64,000 bases of DNA from Paraphoma chrysanthemicola (Eukaryota > Ascomycota > Dothideomycetes > Pleosporales > Phaeosphaeriaceae): the NCBI GenBank assembly GCA_020744225.1, contig JAGMWG010000020.1, positions 620,001 to 684,000 on the forward strand. Direction: 5' to 3'. The position numbers were made by a program, and so were the translations under genes. This document shows, piece after piece, positions 22,431 through 34,371 of the stretch. The notes below the pieces were generated by a model. It saw only the letters and a program-made list of their open reading frames with translations, did no database searches and had not been told where the DNA came from. Position 1 is the first letter of the stretch; the number at the start of each line of letters is the position of its first letter.

Positions 22431-25400
22431 GATGGTAGTTGTGGTATGTTACGCGCGGTGTGTGTAGCTAATCGATTGTTGCACTCATACAGGAATGCAG
22501 GACTGTAAACAGTAACAAGATGCCGAAGATTTGCTCAAGGGTCTTTCACAACAATACTGATGATCGCAATACACATTCCAGGGGATCGTCCTCTTATAAA
22601 CATCAGCAAAACCAAACATCTCGGCTGCGCTCCTTTTGCCCCAGTATTTTTGTGGTCATGCTCACGGCCACCAAGCACTCGTTTCAAGGGTGATCATCAT
22701 CTCTTTCGAGAACGTTGGAAGCTACCCTTGTCTGGGTTCCATTTTCTGCCAGCAAAAGGAGGCGGTGTCAGGGATGACAGCTTGACAGCAGCCAGTCGGG
22801 CCTCCGCAAGGCTGTACATCGTTACTTGACTCGGCTCTCCTTCTTCGCTGGCGCTTTGCAATATGACGCAGTGCTGGCACGGCAAAACGATATTCCCGGC
22901 GGTGATGGTTGCCCAAGGCCCCCATGTGCCAGCGCTGCTGTGGTCCCTAACCGCAGGGAGGTGCTGGCCCGAGAGACCCTGAAAAGCAAGGCGAGTCAGA
23001 TGGGCGAAGGGACTGGAGACCATGCAGGGAATGCTGTGGTAGTATTCCAGGCACGCGTTGTTCATTCGCAATGTTTTGGTGTAGGATGCTTGTGATTGGT
23101 GAGCCGTCTGATGGCGATGATGTGAGGATCGGCCACACTGCAACTCAAGGCGGAAGGCGTCAGCCACTGAGATCTTCCACAGGTGCTCACGAGTGTCAAA
23201 GTCTTAAGTAAGCTTGTTGATCTTAGGTACCCTGGTAATGCAAGGCCAAGGTTGCCTGAGGCGCAGACGCGGAAGTACTTGTGCGTGCTGCGGAATCTGG
23301 TACGAATTTAGGTACCGCACAGTGCGCCTGAATGCGCAGCAGATGGAATCGTGCGTCGCTGTCTGACACAAACAGTCCGGATCGAAGCTGTTGCTTGCGC
23401 CTTGCAAAGATGGAGTTGTGTCCGCCCACGGAGCGGCTCAAACTTGCATTGCGGGGAAGCTGCATCTGCTCCAAACAGCATTTGATCTACCCATAACCGA
23501 GATGCTGATGTGCAATTCTGCCGAGCTTGATCCACATCACAGCACATGCTTTTGAGTCGTCTTGCTTCGGACACCAGATTTCCGAGTCGGTGGGAACGCC
23601 TCAAGTGATGATGAGTGCCAACTCTTCCAGCTATCCACACAGTTGGTCGGAGGGTCTCACAGCTCGTGGCTGCAAATTAAAGATCAGCCCTATGACCCAA
23701 GTGTTCCGTGTTGCATGTTGCATGTTCCAAGTCGCAAGGGATAATGACGAGGGTTCTGGAAAGACGGCAGAACACCACCCACTTGTGTCCGACCGAGCTA
23801 GACATTACATGTCATCATCACCATACCCCTTGCTCCGCATTAGCCGTTACCCAAAGCAGCAACACGCGACATCGGCCACAGTCACGAGAGTTGCCACTCT
23901 TCATACCCGGTGGTGAGCTGAGAAGTCGAGGCGGCGTGGAAATAACGCCTGGCGGTGCGGGACGGCGTCACATCATCAAAGCTTGGCTGATGCGGGGAGA
24001 GCGCCTCGTCTTCTTTGAGAGAACAAGGCCGATGGTGCGTCACCGGGCCATCTTGCGCCGGGCGAATGTGACTACGAAGAGTCTTTTGGACCTCTCACGA
24101 TGTCGAGATCGACGTCGCAGTGGAGCTCTTGGGTGCCGTCTGTCTTGCATCGTGAGCTCATCAGTCATGTGTGTGCGATGATCTGCCCAAACTGTGGGGT
24201 TGTTGCAAGGTTGCGGGAAAATCCGGGGAAGAGAGAGGCAATTCTCGTGGCTTCGGTCGTGTGGAGAGCGGAAGCCTTCGAGTGCGTCGGTGTGCATGAG
24301 GTGGTGGCAACGGCTTGAGGTGGTCCTTCATGTGAACGTTGCCCGAGGCTGCGCTTTGAAGCGGCAAGAACTTTCGGTCAAGGCTCAGAATCGCCGTGCT
24401 GCGGGTCTCACGACACAGGTGAAGACTCGCTGGATGTATTGGAGGTGGTAGAGTGCATGCACTGAACATTCGGCGGGCTCTTGTCTGCCAGATGTGGCTG
24501 TGTACAAAGCAGACATCCGATCCTGATGTGCGCAGCAAGAGTTCTGTGGAGATGATATAGGGCTACTTTCAGTGAGGTAACAGTGATACGTTGTGTGGTG
24601 GATTGGAACAAGGAAAGATCGTTGATGGCATTCCACTGTTTCCATCTCTGCCTCGCTCCTACCCGCCAGCACCACGATGGTACGGGAAGGTACTGTCTAA
24701 GAGGTGGCAAGGACTGATCAACATTGACAACATTGAAGAATGCTGAACAGCTGTTGCAGTGTTGATATTGCCACCACGGCAGACTTCACTATGCAGCCAA
24801 ACTTGCTAGCAAACGCGGTAGATACAACGGCCTCAAAAGAGTTTGAACGAGAAGTAGCATAGTACATCGCAGGACTGCCCCATCGATCGTGCCCATTCAA
24901 GCTTATTTGTTGCTGACCCGTCACCATCGAAACTCCTACATGGGAGAAGCTTGCCTACCTGGATATCTTCAAAGTACAAGGTGCGGTAGGGCAGCAAGGC
25001 ATTTACTTAGAGGCATTTCAATGCTGTTGGCATGGAGTAGGGTGATGTAGCGGCGCGTTTTGTCCCGATGCAGATGCGGGCCGAAGATTACGGATAGCAG
25101 CGCGGAAATGTTTCGCTGGCGCTGTTCCCTGCTTGTACTCAGCGTAGTGTACAAAATCGTGACTAAGATCGCGCTGGTTCCTCCATCTGTCTGGGCGTGG
25201 CTGATATGGAGAATAAGCATCTCTTGTAGGCAGAGTACCAGTAGCATAGTCACGGCGTAATATTCACTGATGTGATATTTGTGAAGTACGTGGTCGAGAG
25301 CCCAGCTGCATCTTGCTCGCTGCAAGAAGGGGAAGGCGCGTTTTGAGCACCCGCCCAGTGCTGAGTTAAGCGGCCGCGGTCATCTCAGACCGAGACAGCG

Positions 25401-25585
25401 CAAAGATACAGAACGCACCGCTGGATACAATACGGTGAGCTCCACTTCAGTTTCCACAGCTGCACAGCATCATCTCTTCACGTGCATTCTGCGCCGCCTC
25501 ACCATCTTTCTCCTGTCGCTGTCACCATGTCGCCGATGCTCTTGCCCCTCGTCATGCTGACTATGGGCTGCAGTGACCTGTCGCC
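22431..25585. other. 3.1 kb gene-poor region
   Basis: Flanked by divergent genes. Many 60-170 codon frames appear on both strands but they overlap, lack family motifs and show no splice logic. Local features are a short TGTTGCATG duplication near 23710 and nothing else repetitive. I see no transposon ends. Confidence 0.45.
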
Positions 25586-27043
25586 ATGGGCAGACACGCC
25601 AACCCAGACATACGGAGGGCCTTCATAGAGTTTCAAGACACAGACACGCCCTCGAAATGCAACAAAGTGCGCTGTCAGCACTGTGGCTATGTGCGTGCGA
25701 AGAACACGACACGCCAGATTGAGCACCTTCAGGAGTGTCAGGCCTACCTCAACTCGCCCGATGCGCAAGTCCACATTGCCCAGACACAGCAGAATGGAGG
25801 ACCCCTCGAACCCGCCATGGCGTCGCAGCAGGCGCCGAGTCAGATATTGAGCGGGCAAGCACCGAACCCGAACCTGCAGGTTCACCGTCGCGGTCCGAAC
25901 ACGAAGCGCCCACGAGATGGCCAGCCCATTGCGCCGAACCTGCCCATGCATCCGCATCAGGCCCCGAGCCTGACCGCCCATCTCCTCGCGACAAGCTCGA
26001 GAAACTTCACTCAGGCGACGCAACAGCCTTTCCTCTCCCACGCCGGCTGTGGCTCCCTCGCAACGGGTCCGCTATCGCAATGGCTGGTGCAAGATGGCCA
26101 TTACCAACGGGGATACATACGCTTCGTGGGACAGCTGCTGGCAAAGATACGGTTGCCGCAGACGCAGAACTCGCAATTCCACCCCATGTACAGGACCATG
26201 GACCTACTGATCTCGGCCCTCAACAACATGAGACGAGAGATGCAGTTTTTCGAGATCACCGCGACCAAGTACGGCCTCGTTCTGGGACAGGAAGGACCGA
26301 CGCCAATAACGAGAGCGCTGTTGGATCTTTTCGTAAGCGCTAGTGGTTCAAGCGCAAGCCTCTTAGAAGGAATGGTCGTGCTGTGGGGAACTGAACATGT
26401 AGGACTACCATCGCGACAGCTGACATCCGCTGACACCTGCTAGTGCTACCGATCCGCTTGGCAATATGCCTCCTCCTTCAGCAATTCCATGTCCACCCCT
26501 TCCTCTGACTCCCATATCGTCGCGCTGCACCAAGCCCTCATACCGAACTGGACGTCACCCGCCTTCTCCAAATTCGTCGATGCAACGCGCGCACTCGTTG
26601 ATGAGCTGGCAAACATCACAACGACCCGCGACGGCAAGGAAGAAATGGTGCGCTGCGAAGAGATCTTTAAACAGATATGCTGGCTGGAGGAGCGCTTCTG
26701 GCCGGACGTCGACGGCATGGGCGAGGAAGATGAGACTGCAAGATTAGGTCCCGCAGCATTGGGAGGACTTGATGGCGCAAATTTCGCAGGGCCCATGAAC
26801 CAGAGCATGACACCGCTGAACAGTCAGAGCCTGACAGGTCAAATGAGTGGGCAAATGAGCGGGCAAGGCATGAACGGTCAGATGAACGGCCCTATGACCA
26901 ATGGCATGAATGGACCCAACATGAATGGCCCGCCCATGAATGGCAACATGAACAGCTCTCAGATGAACGCCAACGATGGCACACCTGGATCCGAGGGCCC
27001 TACCAACTTTGGACCAATGGGCCAGATGACGCAGAGCTCGTAG
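25586..27043 (+). CDS. BED zinc finger plus TENA/THI-4-like protein
   Basis: Two exons, 25586-26398 and 26444-27043, separated by a 45 nt GT-AG intron in phase 0; 470 residues. Residues about 5-50 form a BED-type finger: RRAFIEFQ, then VRCQHCGYVRA (Cys pair) and RQIEHLQECQ (His/Cys pair). Residues about 145-390 form an all-helical TENA/THI-4 or haem-oxygenase-like domain (GPLSQWLVQDGHYQRGYIRF, LLEGMVVLWGTEHCYRSAWQ across the splice, FSKFVDATRALVDEL). The C-terminus is low-complexity Met/Asn/Gly repeats (MNGQMNGPM-like units). TENA enzymes hydrolyse thiamine breakdown products. Fusion to a DNA-binding BED finger suggests a regulator instead, but that is inference. The GTGCTG in-frame read through the intron hits a stop, confirming splicing. 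Confidence 0.85.
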
Positions 27044-27487
27044 ACTGAGTATGAGCTAGTCTTGGCTTCGATTTTGAGTATGGAAATGGACTTGATGAGA
27101 AGTCGTGGAGACAATACCCCGCAGAGTTTACATCTGCTACAAGACGTCGGAGTTGGGAGTCGAGCCTGAAAGTGTAACAGATTATTGGCGTTTGGGCCTT
27201 GTCGGTTCATCAAGAACCCTTCATCTTGGCTATTGGCGCAGCAATATGCGAGCAGTTTTGAGCTCATCTCTAAGTGTTCTAGTTAACTTTGATTCTGTGA
27301 AAGACTCACGCGGTTACAATCCACCCACTTGAACCAAGTAGCGCTATGCTTTTCTAGTGAAGTGAAATAGAGTTCCTCGATCGCGCGATGTAGCATTTCC
27401 TTGCAAACACAACAGACCACGCTCCGTTCGTGTCCACATGCGCTTGCGCAGAAGGAGACAATCTCCTTGCGGTTCCACTTCTCACAA
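27044..27487. other. convergent intergenic region
   Basis: 3' flanks of the BED/TENA and P450 genes. No supported feature. Confidence 0.5.
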
Positions 27488-29625
27488 TCAAGAGCTCTCA
27501 AACGGACTCATCTTGACCTTAATATCATGCGGCCAAACAAACCACTGCTTATGCAGCTCCCACTCCTTATTCGGATCCTCGAGTCTAATCTGCAACACAC
27601 CGTCAGCACCCCCAATCCAAACCGATTCCGAACTCCAGATAAGCCTCATCAAATGAGAAAAATCGCACTTACATCATACCGCCCAAACACACTCGCCACC
27701 ACCTTATACACCTCGACCAACGCCAACGGCCTACCAATACATATCCTATTCCCCCCACCAAAACTCAAATCAGCCTCCTTCATCTTCCTGCTGCGTTCCA
27801 CAAACGCATCTTCTGTCTCCCCTTCACTCTTAAACCACCGCTCTGGCTTGAATTCGTCGGTGTTCGCGCCAAATACACTTTCTTTGTAATGCACAACCCA
27901 CGGATTCACACCGACAATCGTCCCAGGAGGCAACGTCGTGCCGTCTGGTAGCGTGAATCCAGATTGCGGGACTACGCGTTCGAATATGTGGCCCACAACG
28001 GGGTGCATGCGTAAACCTTCCTTGATACACGCGTCGAGGTAGGGCAAGTTTTCTAGCGCGGTGTATGGTGGCGGGTATGTGAGTGTGGACAGGCTTGAGC
28101 GAAGTTCTGAGACGAGGAGCGCGTGTGCGCGAGGGGTGCGTAGGATGTGGTAGAAGATTGCTTTGATGACTATGGCGAGGGTGTCTGCGCCCCCGAGGAT
28201 CTGGTGGGGTTTTGCGTTTAGTATGCGTGTGTTTTGGGGATGGGGTGGCGGATGAGGGGTGAGGGACGTACATTGATTATCATGTAACCAATTACTTCAT
28301 TACTGAAGGAAGAGGGATGAAGTCAGCGATGTATTCAAGGTGGGTGCATATACTTGGCGTGTAAGATACGTACTGGACGCAGTTAGCAACTATCCACTTC
28401 AATATAGAGTACGTATCTTTTGCACAAAAGTGAAAGACACGGAGACATTTACGCAGTTGTTTGCTGAAAAAGTCTTACATGTCCTTACTCCGACAGCTAG
28501 CAGACACTTTGTACGGGGGAGTTATTACCTCGGTGACAAGATCAGGATGGTCTTGCTTAGCTTCGAGAAAGCCGTTCAAGAAGTCTTTCTTGCCTTTGCC
28601 GAGTTCGGGGTTCGACATGCGTTCCATGTACCGCTCGACAGCGGCGCCGGCGGCGACGGAGAAGTCGTCGAATTTGTAGAGGGAGCGTGGCCATTTGGGG
28701 TTCTTGCCGAGCCATTTGTCGAGGGCTGGGATTTGGCCGACCTAGTAATGTCAGGATTGAAACATTGTCAGAAAGAGATATGTATTCGTCACTCTGCCAC
28801 TCTCGCTCGACGATGGCGGCATTGAGTAAGGATTAGTTGTGTGGTGGCTGAATACTTACAACTGAGAAGTAGCGCATGACCCGTTCAGCTGTTCCTAGCA
28901 TGTCGCCTATATCTTCACCTTTCTCCATGAAGCCAATGCGTTTGCTCCATGTTGTGTGTCCAAGGAAGTCCCATGCGAAGAACGAGATCCAGTCCGCGAT
29001 ATCGCACGTCTTGCCCTTGTTAGCTCCGTCCATGTAGCGGGATTCGAGCTCGCCACAAAAGGTTCGGATGTCATCGTTCATGAGAATCTCGAGTTGCAAA
29101 GCGTTTTGAAGATTGTACAGCTTCTGCACCGGTTTGATCGCTTTGTAGTGGAATTCGTTGCTGCGAGTGCTGAAGATGTTCTGGATGATGTGCCCGTCTT
29201 GTAAAGCATCATTGACGGTCTTGAGGCTAGTCAGCAGGGAGTATCATTGCTTTTGATATACTTCAGCTTACATAGTAGTCACTCTGTATTGCTGTTAGCA
29301 TGATATGTCAACTCTCAGAGCAGAAGCTTACCTTCACAAACGTGCCGCGCGCATTATAGACGGTCTTGATCAGGCTTGTATCTGCCAGACTGACAGTAGT
29401 GGGTCCGAGGCGAACGACATCACCATATTTCTCATGAAGCTTCCTCTGCGTTTCTATATGAGTCTGTCCGTAGTGGTTGAAGAAGCGCCAGATGTTTGAG
29501 AATTTGGCAATGAAAGGTCCTGGGATCTGCTTGAGGGGAGATCGAAGATATGCCAGAGCATATTGAGTGAGGACAAGAATTGCTCCCAGGGCAATGGCCT
29601 TCACGATCAACCCAGTCAGAACCAT
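27488..29625 (-). CDS. cytochrome P450 monooxygenase (pisatin demethylase-like)
   Basis: Seven exons on the minus strand: 29625-29332, 29283-29272 (12 nt), 29219-28860, 28741-28479, 28302-28272, 28200-27673 and 27589-27488; about 528 residues. The N-terminus has a membrane anchor (LIVKAIALGAILVLTQYALA) and a PGPF hinge (KQIPGPFIAKFSNIWR). The oxygen-binding I-helix is ILGGADTLAIVIK. The ExxR helix is ACIKEGLRMHP and the PERF-like block is FKPERWF. The haem loop FGGGNRICIGRPLA carries the cysteine ligand. Sequence style resembles the CYP57/pisatin demethylase and benzoate-hydroxylase-like group; substrate unknown. Two oddities: the 12 nt exon needs an AAG acceptor downstream, and exon 4 must use the distal donor at 28478 to keep frame into exon 5, adding about 17 residues. 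No other biosynthetic gene is adjacent. Confidence 0.83.
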
Positions 29626-30864
29626 TATATTACCTGATCAAGCTGCAGTGAGCTCAAGAAAGAAACACCGAAGTATAAGAAGTTGGAGGGGCCAAAGACC
29701 CTGAAAAAGATCATGTACTCTGCTCGTGCACGGCTTCGATAGGCTAGCTGGAGGGGAAGCGACCCAGGATCATGATCGACCGCGGAGTATGGTTGATAGT
29801 AGAGCATTCTTACCAGAATCAGGGATGCTCAGCACCTACCTGTGTCTCAACCCTGCTCCGCCTGGTGCAACACTGGCGGCCTCGATTTGCTTTTTCTGTT
29901 AAGCTTGCTTCACGAATCACGAATGGCGAACATGATGGTACCCATCGGCTATCCCCAGGCATGACGAGCTCCGTGGAGAGGACGGGTTTGAGTGGGGTGG
30001 GTACCAGTGTACCGGGACGTTGAATATAGCAGATACCCTGCAGAGCTAGCGCGGACTGTCGGCGCATACTACCAAATGCAGTCGACTGAAGCAATGATTG
30101 GTTGTGATATTCTTTGGCTGATTGTACATACGGGACGTGGGACATCGGACTGCTAGGACATGCACGCTCTGGAATATCTCTCGGACGGCTTAGCGAGGTA
30201 GTGTACACTCAACATCTTTCAGATGCGCTCCCGCTTCTGCCTTTTATTTTATTTTGCTGTTATAGCATCACGGAGTCAAGTCTGTGCGTTGATCATACAT
30301 CGGATGGATATCTGCGAAGTGATGGTTGGAATTGCCACAGCTGGGGTTAGATTGGGCGCAGATCGGGGAGTCGGGAGTGAAGGAGCGGACTAACCATGCA
30401 AGCGGAAAAGCGCCCCACGCCGTTCGCTCGACTCAAAGCGCAGTGTGAGCAACGGCCCGTCGCGTAATGGTACTTCCAAACGTCTCTTGTGCTACCTGCG
30501 CCAACCGTCCAATCCGACATGAAGCCCGCCTTTGCATTGTCCTGGTGGTGCACCGGCGTGCGTGATTCTGAGATAAATCGAAGAAGGGCGACCGACACGA
30601 TACATTCATGGACATGACGACAAAATGCCATTCTCGCTCCATCAGGCAAAGACTGTCAGCCGGGGCAAACGAGTAAGTTCCGGCAACGGCTCGCTCCCGT
30701 GTCTCCTCCCTGCCCTCTCTGCCGATGCGCTGATTCGTTTGTTGGTCCATTAGCAGCACAATACGCTGTATACGACGAATGAATCGGGGAATGGCGCGAT
30801 TCTCCCCCGAGACCTGGCTTCGGACGACTCGTCTCCTTTGTACATGGGTCTGTTTGATATTATA
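29626..30864. other. intergenic between P450 and transposon
   Basis: No gene recognised. Overlapping frames at 29819-30208 and 30347-30759 are unsupported. P450 promoter lies at the left end. Confidence 0.45.
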
Positions 30865-30955
30865 GTTTTCGAAATACTGGGTGCCACCTGTTTTTGGTTA
30901 GCGTAGTGCTCAAGAACATCAAATCCTATAGTAATTTGTTAGCAGCGCAGTGCAA
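30865..30955 (+). repeat. left terminal inverted repeat
   Basis: Begins GTTTTCGAAATACTGGGTGC and continues to GCGCAGTGCAA. The reverse complement of 34372-34463 matches with scattered mismatches and one extra T near the outer end. Confidence 0.85.
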
Positions 30956-31070
30956 GCCACTATTACCCACCTCCACAAGCCCGTAAAGCTTCTCGTATAC
31001 GCCAAATTACTTGTATATTGATTTTTCTTAGTGTTAAGCTTGTTGTATACTTAAATTTTAAGCTGCAGCA

Positions 31071-32687
31071 ATGCCGCCAAAGCGCAAGCGTAAGCTGAAA
31101 CAGCCGTTTAATCAAGGAGTTAATCCAGCGTCCTAGAAGCGCCAGCGCAGACAGGATCTTACCTAAAATACGCCTAATTGTGTCTATCGAGCTGCTCTGC
31201 TGTTGCCCCTAGCGACTATGCTAGCGCGTCGTTGCAGCCCGTTGTTCGAGCCGGAGCTAGAGCTTGCTACCTAAGCAGCTGCCGCGGCGCAAGCTGACGA
31301 TCTCGCTGATAGAGAGGATAAGGATACAACTAATAATAGAGATGGCGATCTGCTGCTAGAGGTAGAGGACGACGTAGAGCTTGCTAGCGATTGCCGTAGT
31401 GTTAAGGATTACTGGGCGCTTTAAGGCACTCTAGATTGCCTTTGACAGGCGACAGAGGAGGAGCTAGATTAGCCTGTTCTACGCGTGAGATAGAGAGCTG
31501 CTCTTAGTGTTAATATAGAGAAGCATCTTATACCTGAAGCTGCTGATAGCGAGCACGACGTACGGCTCTTTTCGTTGCATTTTGACGACCTCTAGTAGTG
31601 GGTAGACGAGGTTATTGCTGGCTAGAAGCCGCAGGTCGTGAAAATCTCGTCTTTCTGCGCTGTTATATACCTAGGCAAGCAGACTAAACGCGAGCGATTA
31701 ATAAAGCGATTGCGACGTAGAGTAGATAATAATTAGTAGCGCTTTTTGCGCTCTGTTATAGTAATTGACAGCGCTGCTAACGAGCAAGTAAACGTTAACT
31801 TTAATCTTACTCTAGCTAAGGTTATACTAGAGCAACAGTAATTACAGCAAGCTGCTGTTAACAGAGTATACTAACAGACAGTAATAATTATCTAAGAAGA
31901 TAGGATTGCTAGCGTTATAGCAGTAGAACAAGCAGGCAGTAGCTATGCTATTACTATAAGAGATCGCTAGCGTTGTACAGACACTTACTACAAAAATTAT
32001 CCTTACTGCTGCTAGCTGCTACTAACAGTAAGGTAGCTAGCGCGCTTTGAGAATTACTATTCTGTTAATAGGAATATTATAGCGTTGTAGGCAAAAGCTA
32101 TTGTAGCGAGGTTAGCTACCTACGACAAGCTATCTAATAATGTGCAGCTAATAATATTAAGAGCAAGAGACTAGCAGCTGTATAAGAAAGCTTAAAAGTT
32201 GCGGCTAGTTAGAGATAGCAGCAATAACTTAAAAACGCTAGTAATAGTGCTTATTACTAGCTAGATTGTACAGATAAATTAGCAGCTACTACATGATATA
32301 ACTTAGTAGGCAAATACTAATAAATATTCTTCTCTAGCTACTGCAGCTTTGCTAGCGTAGATACCTTTTAAATTTAAGCACTTAGAGAAGCTAAATAAGT
32401 ATACAATTAAGTTTTTTAACTAGTATAAAATAGAACAGCTATAGCACGAAAAGACTATTAATAACCTCTAGAATACAGCTATTATAGAAGAAGCAATAGA
32501 TCTTAACAATCTTATAGATAAATCTAGTAAGCTAATAATACTATAGGTTAAGCATTTTAAGCTAGCACTAGGCTAGCTTCTAAACCTTTAGAACTTAGCT
32601 AAAAGATAGAGAAAAAGCTACTATAAACTGTTAGAAAAAAGCCTAAGACGAGTAGAACGTGCTAAGCTAAGAGACGAGAAAATTTAA
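31071..32687 (+). pseudogene. transposon ORF1, unknown product, stops only
   Basis: From the ATG at 31071 (MPPKRKRKLKQPFNQG, a basic nuclear-localisation-like start) the frame runs 539 codons to the TAA at 32685-32687 without a single frameshift, but with roughly 30 internal TAG/TAA/TGA codons. The predicted product has an acidic middle (EVEDDVELASD) and a basic, Leu-rich, probably helical second half (QKLRLVRDSSNNLKTL when stops are ignored). It has no zinc finger, DDE motif or helicase motif that I can see. It is encoded inside the element on the strand opposite to the transposase. I do not recognise the family; it could be an accessory DNA-binding protein or a captured gene. Confidence 0.65.
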
Positions 32688-33260
32688 CGTTGTTTAGTAG
32701 ATAAACGCTCTAGTAGTGTAGTTTTAGGAACTAATAGATAATACAGAGGCCTAAGCGTTTTTCGTAATAGTAGCACGTATAGGCATAGTGTTAAGTTTTT
32801 TTCTAGGCGTAAAATAAGCTAAATTTAAGCTCTAGTTTAGATAAGCATGTATATAACATAACTACGTTGTACGATTATAACTAGGTAATATAAAACAACA
32901 GAAGTATATGTATAGAAATAGCTCTCTCTTTTTTAGAATAAAAAAAACGTAATTATACGTAGCGCACAAAGTAGAACGCTCTAGTTATTATTACACGCGC
33001 ATTAACTACTCTATTGTACTTACTCCTGTAACAAAGTAAAAAGATATACACTATACTAATATATACTAAGTATATATACTCTTATAGTCTTAAACCTAGG
33101 TAAAAAGCTATATAAGTGCATCTTCTAAGATTAGAAGACCTTAGAACGACTACTTATACTGTATTGTACAAGTATACTATACGCTAACCTACAGGCCTTT
33201 CTAGATCTTTATAGGCTAAGTAGTAGTAAGTAGAACTATTTAATATATATATATACAGTA
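32688..33260. other. AT-rich centre of the transposon
   Basis: Non-coding spacer between the two convergent ORFs, very rich in TATA and TAC/GTA steps. No ORF on either strand. Confidence 0.6.
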
Positions 33261-34256
33261 CTATAGTGTTAAGATAAAGGTGCAGCGTTGCGCTAAGTAG
33301 CTACACTTTTAAAACTAGCCTCTACAGTCTATATTATAACACACGCGCTGTACTATATACTTAAGAAAGACTCTAAAGTTATTAAAGTTATACGCTACTC
33401 TGTAGTTCCTTTTAACCTAGCTTTTTAACTGCTTAAAGCTCTTCTTAATAGGATTATAATTAGGTAAGTAAGAAGGCAAATACTTAAGGATAACGCTAGC
33501 TCTTTAGTAGAGCTCTCTTACTTATTCTGATTAATAGATAGAGGCGTTATCTAGTATAATTACTAAGGCTTACTCTAGGTAAGAACTGCAGTGCGGAAGC
33601 ACCTAGAGCTCTATAAAGTTCTCTAAGATCTCTGCAGTAATAGAGCCTTAAAAGATTGTAAAGCTTATGTAGCTATTAACTGTTAAAGCTAGCAGCAACG
33701 ACTACCTCTCTAATTGCTAGAAGCTGTACGATAGCTTAACTAGCTGTCTAATAGGTAACTAGCTATACTTACAGTTGCCTGTACGCTCGTTGTAAGCGCT
33801 CTTATCTAGGGCAATAATCTAATCTACTGTATATAGCTTAGCTATACGAGCGAGGTAGAGGCGACGGAGTAGCTTACTCTGCTCTTTAGCGCGCTTCGAA
33901 GCGACTTTCCTTAACTATCTTATCTTCTCTAGCTCCTAGTATACGCTTAAAATAGTAACTCTTACGTTGTACTCGTCGTACAAGAAATCTCTCATCTTAT
34001 CTATATAAGCGCCTAAGTTGCCCTCAAGGTAAGCTTGAAGTCCTTTGCGCTCTGCCTGCTGCAGCGTAGGCGGCCGCCTAAGTCGAATGCAGCGCGGTGG
34101 GTAAGGTACGCTCCAGTACTCTAAGCTTATCCTCAGCTTTGCTATACACCTACGACTTACTCTAGTTGCTTTGTAGATAGCTTAGTCGGACTCGCGGGCT
34201 GCAATTCTATCGAGAACTGCCTAGAGAACAGCGGGCTGCAAGCGGTGGCCAGGCAT
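33261..34256 (-). pseudogene. Tc1/mariner DDE transposase, stops only
   Basis: Minus-strand frame from ATG at 34256 to TAG at 33263-33261, 332 codons with no indel but about 18 internal stops. Order of parts: N-terminal helix-turn-helix region (VSRRCIAKLRISLEYW, then RRPPTLQQAERKGLQAYLEG and KMRDFLYDEYNV). The catalytic core follows, with first Asp in IIALDKSAYNERTG, second Asp in VIILDNASIY and third block YLPSYLPNYNPIKKSFKQLK. In active members the third block reads NPIE; here the Glu position is Lys (AAG), a G-to-A change after T as RIP would make. The DDE_3-like arrangement supports the Tc1/mariner superfamily. The protein is non-functional in this copy. Confidence 0.8.
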
Positions 34257-34371
34257 CGTGCGGGCGAGATGGGACAGCGGAGAAAACTACAACACTAAAA
34301 AAACGCGTTAGTATAGACGATTGCAGCTAAAAGCAAAGCTTTAAGCGCGTTGTAGTCGCAAGAAAGCACGA

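Noticed and set aside
25499..26041. 180 aa minus-strand frame opposite the BED/TENA gene
   Set aside because: Antisense shadow of a strongly supported coding exon.
27488..29625. Secondary-metabolite cluster around the P450
   Set aside because: No PKS, NRPS, terpene cyclase, transferase or pathway regulator is adjacent; the SDR lies over 10 kb away among housekeeping and wall genes.
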